Origin: Nemopilema nomurai
Taxonomy: Eukaryota > Cnidaria > Scyphozoa > Rhizostomeae > Rhizostomatidae
Length of the DNA stretch: 64,000 nucleotides
NCBI GenBank assembly: GCA_003864495.1
Contig: ML133436.1
Coordinates: 3,039,326-3,103,325, forward strand
Direction of reading: 5' to 3'
The notes beneath the pieces were generated by a model. The model was not told the DNA's origin. It searched no databases and worked only from the letters and a program-made list of their open reading frames with translations. Positions 58,601 to 64,000 of this stretch are shown in pieces. The position numbers and the translations under genes were made by a program. Within the stretch, counting starts at the first letter, position 1. Each line of letters opens with the position of its first letter.

Positions 58601-61029
58601 GACGAAGCCAGATGATTTAGTCCCAGAAAGCGTAGAGTCTAGCAAGAGGAAGCAAGAACTGCCGAGAAAGGAATTAGAAATAAACAATCGAAATAAGATG
58701 GAAGACAAGAAACAAGTATTTTTCGCTTGTGAGTAAAGCTTTTTCTATGCATGGGCCTAAGCATTTTTGTAACAACGAAGCCATGAACGAGGTTGCTTTT
58801 ACTCATGGATAGATCTTTAGTTATGAAAGTAAAATATATCAAATAGAGTTGGCTGTCCGTATCTTGTCTTTTAACATTCAATATCTTCAATGCTTAACTG
58901 TTATTGATCTTTATATAAGTGTAGGCAAGCTACCTTTGCAACACACATCATGATTTGTTGTAAACAGAAGGTAATTGTGTTTTCGTCCTGGGATCACATA
59001 TTCAAATAAAGTTTACTACTCAATCCTCTCATATTCGGAGGACTGTTTTTTTATACTATTCTTAATGTTCTTTTGTAACCGTGGTTTTAGTTTTTAAAGT
59101 AAGCTAATTGCTTGACTTTTTTTAATGTTAAGTTTTAGAATTGAGAGGAACCTACTTTGTTCTATCGCTCGCGTAGCATCTTTCATATAAGTTATATTGA
59201 TTAGAAGAAATAACTTCTTCTTCTTATTGATTAAGATATTTATGAATTCAGTTATCCTGCCTGAGAGGAGCTAGTATTTTTTGTAAAAGCGATAGTTTAA
59301 GCCCCAATTTTATTATTAACCCTTTTGTGATTGTAGATGCTAAATTTGTGGGTCTTTTCTGTTGAATAATGCAGAAACCAGCCGTTTATTTGCTTTGTGC
59401 AATTTAGTTAGGCAATATTGAAACCTGAGCTGTTAAAATCATTTATTTTCATGTTAATAATTTATTTGTCTTTTTTCAGGACAAAGAATTCATATTGGGA
59501 ACTTGTTCCGAGAAGCTGTCTCACAGTTATACAATGGCTTGAAAATATTTGTATACTGGTGGTTTGGCAAGCTTTGAATGGAAAAGGTTAGTTATCATTC
59601 TTTTCCATTATTTGATCTTCAAATGTGTGTATCGCTTTTCCAAGTAATGGTTTTGATATTTATGAATTGTAGTTTGTCCAAAAATGTGCGTTTGCACAAG
59701 CATACTGTGAATGGAATCATATAAGTCAATTTAGCTTAAAGTCCCATTTGGAAAGAATATTCATTGGATTAGTTCATTACATATCACATTGAAAAGTGCA
59801 TGTTATTACTTAACACAATGGTGTCATATCATTCTTGAATTTACTATTTTTTAAATGAAAATTTATAATTCATTTGATTTTCGAAAAAGAAAGAACCTCT
59901 GAAGCTCTCTATATCCACATTGAGTGATAATGAGGCTGTTTATTTGATATATGTTAGTAGAAATGTTTAATATCTTTATATGTTAAGGTAGTGAAAAAGT
60001 CAGGAATGCTTTTGTTATATTCTTTTCTGCTTCTTATTATTAAAATAGAAGCCCAACAATAAAAGAGTAAAATATCCATTGTCTCCATTTATGTCTTGGA
60101 CTCACTACTATACTATCTGAAATTCCTGGTTGCATGCCTGAATCCTTCAGTGAAATGTATCTAAGACTTGAGATTTATGCAATGTGCTTTTACTGTCTCC
60201 AAGTAGAAGTAATGCAGATTGGCTAGGCACAAGATACATCAAACAATCAATCAGAACCACTTGCAAAGCAAATGCCAGGAATACTGTTGATTTGTTTTTG
60301 CCAGATTTACCCCTGAACTGCTTGTATTAAAGCCTGTTTCCTGTTTTTAATGGCAAAATTTGAATTTTTGTCCCTCTCCCATTTAATCTTGCAAAGTGAC
60401 AAAAATCTACTTGATTCTTCTTCTCCAAGTGTAAGACCTATTATTAGCTTTGTTGTTTACATGCTATAATGTCCTTCACATCAGCTTTATAAATATGGTA
60501 TAATGCTCTAAGAATCTTGTTAAGACTTGTTTACCACCTTGAGATTTGTTTTTCTTGTACTTTTGTGTTCTCCAATTTTTCTTTTATATGATATTTCGAC
60601 CTTCTAAGTTATCTTCTATTGTTTTAGTTAAATAAAATTCACTAGTTAGAAGAGAGCTTGAAAAAGCGAATTTAGTTAGACTAGATTTGACATGACATAC
60701 CAAGTGTTTTTGCTGTCTACTGCACTTTTTAAAGTCTTTTAGGCATTATGAGGTTTTTGCTGATTGTCAGCTGATGATACTGCTACCAGCTTTCCAAATG
60801 TTTCATCTAATTCTGTTATGTTATGAAGATATCTTTGTTTTTTGTGACTGTAGTCATTTCTTTCTTTCTTTGGTTTGACAGGCCAATGATAATTGAAATT
60901 GAGAATTTGTTATTGCAAGTCAATTTTGCACTGGTAGCTTAAAGATGTTATTTAACTGATGTTTTTCCAAGCTCTATACAGAAATACGAAACCAGTTCTC
61001 CGTTTCGATTTTGATGTGACTTTGTAACT
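58601..61029. other. gene-poor AT-rich region
   Basis: About 2.4 kb with no recognised gene. One exon-like piece is at 59,481-59,578: after 'ttttttcag', one frame reads RIHIGNLFREAVSQLYNGLK, then FVYWWFGKL and stop. I see no upstream partner and do not recognise it. Confidence 0.4.
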
Positions 61030-61329
61030 AGCATAAAATGCAAGGCCTCCAACAACGAACTTCTAGAGTAGAAAGTGCAAAATGATAAAGGGCAGAGCAG
61101 TTTTGCACGTTGCTCACACCTTTGCAAATTCTGGATCTAGCTTGAATATGTTTTAGTAGCTGGCTCAAGGAGCCGAGACTGTAGTTGCTTGAATGTAGAC
61201 CAAAAGTAGCAGGCGAAGCAGAGCTTGTTAGAGACACGGAGCGTAACAGTTCTAGAGCGCTTGAGATCACATTGAAAGTAGATGCACAAGAGAAAGTAGA
61301 AAATAGCTGCCTAAGGTAACATTTTGCGA

Positions 61330-61729
61330 AGGCATTTCACGACGCAAGGAAGGAAGAGTTCTTAAGGGTGGGTAGATAGTAGTTAGTCAAGGGCACATAA
61401 ACGCAGTCCGGCGAGTGTCTATGGAAGGTTGTTACTTAAGGACAGAAAGCATAAGCTACCTAGAAACAATTAGAAGGAACCTAACTAAGAACACAAGGAA
61501 AGTAGCACGAAAGAAGATATTTATATCTATTAGATTGATAAAATTAATCTAGGCTAGACATGTAGTATCTACTCCAGTATAGGGGCTAATAAACTAGTAA
61601 TTCGAGGCCGCAGAAGGGATAGCTTCCAAAGTAGCATATCGAAGTTAGATAGAATAAAGTACTTACATAAATTTCTATAGTAGTTGCTTCGACACTAAAG
61701 GACAGAACGAAAGTAGCTACTCATGGACT
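61330..61729. repeat. degenerate flank of the 'gtagctacttaagg' satellite
   Basis: Scattered variants of 'gtagctacttaagg', 'gttgttacttaagg' and 'gtagctactcatgg' separated by unrelated words. It appears to be an old, diverged extension of the tandem array that becomes regular from about 61,730. Confidence 0.5.
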
Positions 61730-63238
61730 TACAGAAAGTAACTACTTAAGGGAGATAGAATGTAGCTACTTAAGGATAGCTAGAGAGTAGCTGCTTAAAG
61801 GTAGATAGAAAGAAGCTGCTTAAGGACATAGGTTAAGTAGCTACTTAAGGATAGATATAAAGTAGCCACCAAAGGACGTACGTTAAGTAGCCACTTAAGG
61901 GTAGATATAAGTAGCTACTAAAGGACGTATATTAAGTAGCAACATAAGGGTAGATATAAAGTAGCTACTAAAGGACGTATGTTAAGTACCTACGTAAGGG
62001 TAGATATAAAGTAGCTACTAAAGGACGTATGTTAAGTACCTACTTAAAGGTAGATATAAAGTAGCTACTAAAGGACGTACGTTAAGTAGCCACTTAAGGG
62101 TAGATATAAAGTAGCTACTAAAGGACGTATGTTAAGTAGCTACTTAAAGGTAGATAAAGTAGCTACTAAAGGACGTATATTAAGTAGCTACTTAAGGGTA
62201 GCTATAAAGTAGCTACTAAAGGGCGTATGTTAAGTAGCTACTTAAGGGTAGATATAAAGCAGTTACTTAAGGGCATGTGTTAAGTAGCTCCTCAGGGACA
62301 GGGAAATTATAGCAGCTATTTCGTACCTGTACCTTAAGCAGCTACTTAGTACCTGTACCTTAAGCAGCTACTTAGTACCTGTACCTTAAGCAGCTACTTC
62401 GTACCTGTACCTTAAGCAGCTACTTCGTACCTGTACCTTAAGCAGCTACTTCGTACCTGTACCTTAAGCAGCTACTTCGTACCTGTACCTTAAGCAGCTA
62501 CTTCGTACCTGTACCTTAAGCTGCTACTTCGTACCTGTACTTAACTGCCTTAGGTACAGGTACGAAGTAGCTGCTTAAGGTACAGGTACGAAGTAGCTGC
62601 TTAAGGTACAGGTACGAAGTAGCTGCTTAAGGTACAGGTACGAAGTAGCTGCTTAAGGTACAGGTACTAAGTAGCTGCTTAAGGTACAGGTACGAAATAG
62701 CTGCTATAATTTCCCTGTCCTTGAGGAGCTACTTAACATATGCCCTTTAGTAGCTACTTTATATCTACCTTTAAGTAGCTACTTAACATACGTCCTTTAG
62801 TAGCTACTTTATCTCTAACCTTATGTAGCTACTTAACGTACGTCCTTTAGTAGCTACTTTATATCTACCTTTAAGTAGCTACTTAACATACGTCCTTTAG
62901 TAGCTACTTTATATCTACCCTTAAGTGGCTACTTAACGTACGTCCTTTAGTAGCTACTTTATATCTACCTTTAAGTAGCTACTTAACATACGTCCTTTAG
63001 TAGCTACTTTATATCTACCTTTAAGTAGCTACTTAACATACGTCCTTTAGTAGCTACTTTATATCTACCTTTAAGTAGCTACTTAACATACGTCCTTTAG
63101 TAGCTACTTTATATCTACCTTTAAGTAGCTACTTAATATACGTCCTTTAGTTGCTACTTTATATCCATCCTTAGTTAGCTACTTAACATACGTCCTTTAG
63201 TAGCTACTTTATCTTCCTTAAGTAGGTACTCTCTATCT
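61730..63238. repeat. giant palindrome built from two tandem-repeat families
   Basis: Outer left arm (about 61,800-62,280) repeats a 50-bp unit with words 'ttaagtagctacttaaggg', 'tagatataaagtagctact' and 'aaaggacgtatg'. The outer right arm (about 62,735-63,220) carries the same 50-bp unit in inverse orientation. The inner arms repeat a 26-bp unit ('gtacctgtaccttaagcag' + 'ctacttc') about 8 times left and 6 times right, again inverted. A unique junction ('ggacagggaaattatagcag', about 62,298; inverse at about 62,700) pairs almost perfectly. The centre is 62,541-62,553 (TTAACTGCCTTAG) between GTACCTGTAC and GTACAGGTAC. The potential hairpin arms are about 700 bp each. Confidence 0.9.
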
Positions 63239-63246
63239 AACCTTAC

Positions 63247-64000
63247 AGTGCAAATGACACGAAAATTTTTATTTGAACGTCTGACTAAATCGAATACGCT
63301 GATTAACTTTAAGTTTTCGAAAGACTTGTACTTTCCTAGTTATAGCTGTTTAATATTCGATTTTTTGTTTCAAATTTTGTCATAAGGGATTGGGTCGAGT
63401 TGGAGAGGAAGTGACGTAAAATAGTTGTGATAGTGAAAAGTTTAAATTGCTTTCTAACAAGAAACTCTACGGCGGAGTTTTACTTGCAACCTTGTAATCA
63501 TGTCGGACAGCGATTGTTCAAGCTCGATGGCTTCACTTTTCGAATAAAGTGAAGAAAAAGAGCTTATAGGTGCTACTGGTGGGCTTTTTTACCATACCAG
63601 AACGAACAACACGTTTCTTCTGGGGAAAATTGGGACGCGGAGCCAGGCGAAGCTGACACGGCGATCGAAAGAGACCAGGCAGAAGATGAGGATGGAATAC
63701 GGCCTTCCCAACTGCGTGGTCGACGGCGAGGAGTTATTCCTCTGAATGAATGGTGAGTAGGATAAATCTTCATTGAGTTTTAAAGTTAGAAATTCAGCAT
63801 TCGCTTTGCATCGTGGCTGTTTTCAGGTACCATAGCCTGATAAAGTTTTCCAAAAGAGGCCTAGCCTAGGCTGATGAGTTTTGTGGGCGAAGTTAAAATA
63901 TGACTTGCCAAAACGAAAACGGCCAGCGGTTCGTTTATATTTTGATTGTTATTAATTCTTAGGTGTGTGAACTAAGTGTCAAACTGGGCTTCTTGTTGGT
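63247..64000 (+). mobile_element. TTAA-target element, copy C (runs off the window)
   Basis: Begins AGTGCAAATGACACG, preceded by TTAC. It follows copy B through the leader, exon 1 (63,529 onward), the intron and the start of exon 2 (about 63,960). Exon 1 has a premature TAA (63,545-63,547) and a 3-bp gain ('agaagatgagg') relative to B. Its right end lies outside the window. Confidence 0.85.

Noticed and set aside
61730..63238. CRISPR-like regularly spaced repeats
   Set aside because: Units are contiguous tandem copies without unique spacers, in inverted halves, in an animal genome.
1..64000. tRNA or rRNA genes, bacterial contamination
   Set aside because: No cloverleaf with A/B boxes or rRNA-like stretch was noticed by eye, and spliced genes span the whole window; a dedicated tRNA scan was not possible.

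Overview
The window is intron-rich, AT-rich animal nuclear DNA with short consensus GT-AG introns. The gene set (XAB2/SYF1, ATF6, CRY-DASH, ANKUB1-like, endophilin-B, STRA6-like, CRAT), the intron density and the transposon fauna (hAT, TTAA-target elements carrying a P2X7-tail-like segment, small MITEs) fit a non-bilaterian invertebrate. A cnidarian is my best guess, but the species is not resolved.

Layout. 968-12,265 (+) is the splicing factor XAB2/SYF1, complete except for its first exon. 13,442-21,419 (-) is the ER-stress sensor ATF6, tail-to-tail with XAB2. 22,341-23,891 (+) is a CRY-DASH cryptochrome/photolyase with an uninterrupted coding region, head-to-head with ATF6. 24,592-27,651 (+) is a small ubiquitin-like/ankyrin protein resembling ANKUB1. 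28,480-34,023 (-) is endophilin-B (BAR + SH3). 35,933-40,541 (-) is the C-terminal half of a STRA6-like retinol transporter; it is 5'-truncated, has two lesions in one exon, and ends in a coding 9-bp minisatellite. 41,358-49,229 (-) is carnitine O-acetyltransferase in 13 exons.

From about 49.5 kb the right part is transposon-dominated. It holds three copies of one TTAA-target element (starts at 49,553, 56,289 and 63,247), with the middle copy complete at both ends. A full-length 4.7-kb hAT transposon (51,013-55,706) has terminal inverted repeats and an 8-bp target duplication. A giant near-perfect palindrome of tandem repeats (about 61.7-63.24 kb, centre about 62,547) directly abuts the third element copy.

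The genes share no pathway; this is ordinary eukaryotic synteny. Exon boundaries were read from splice signals, reading-frame phase and remembered family sequence, and most chains are phase-consistent. Three coding regions (ATF6, STRA6-like, hAT transposase) each contain a small frame break, so either real decay or assembly indels must be considered.
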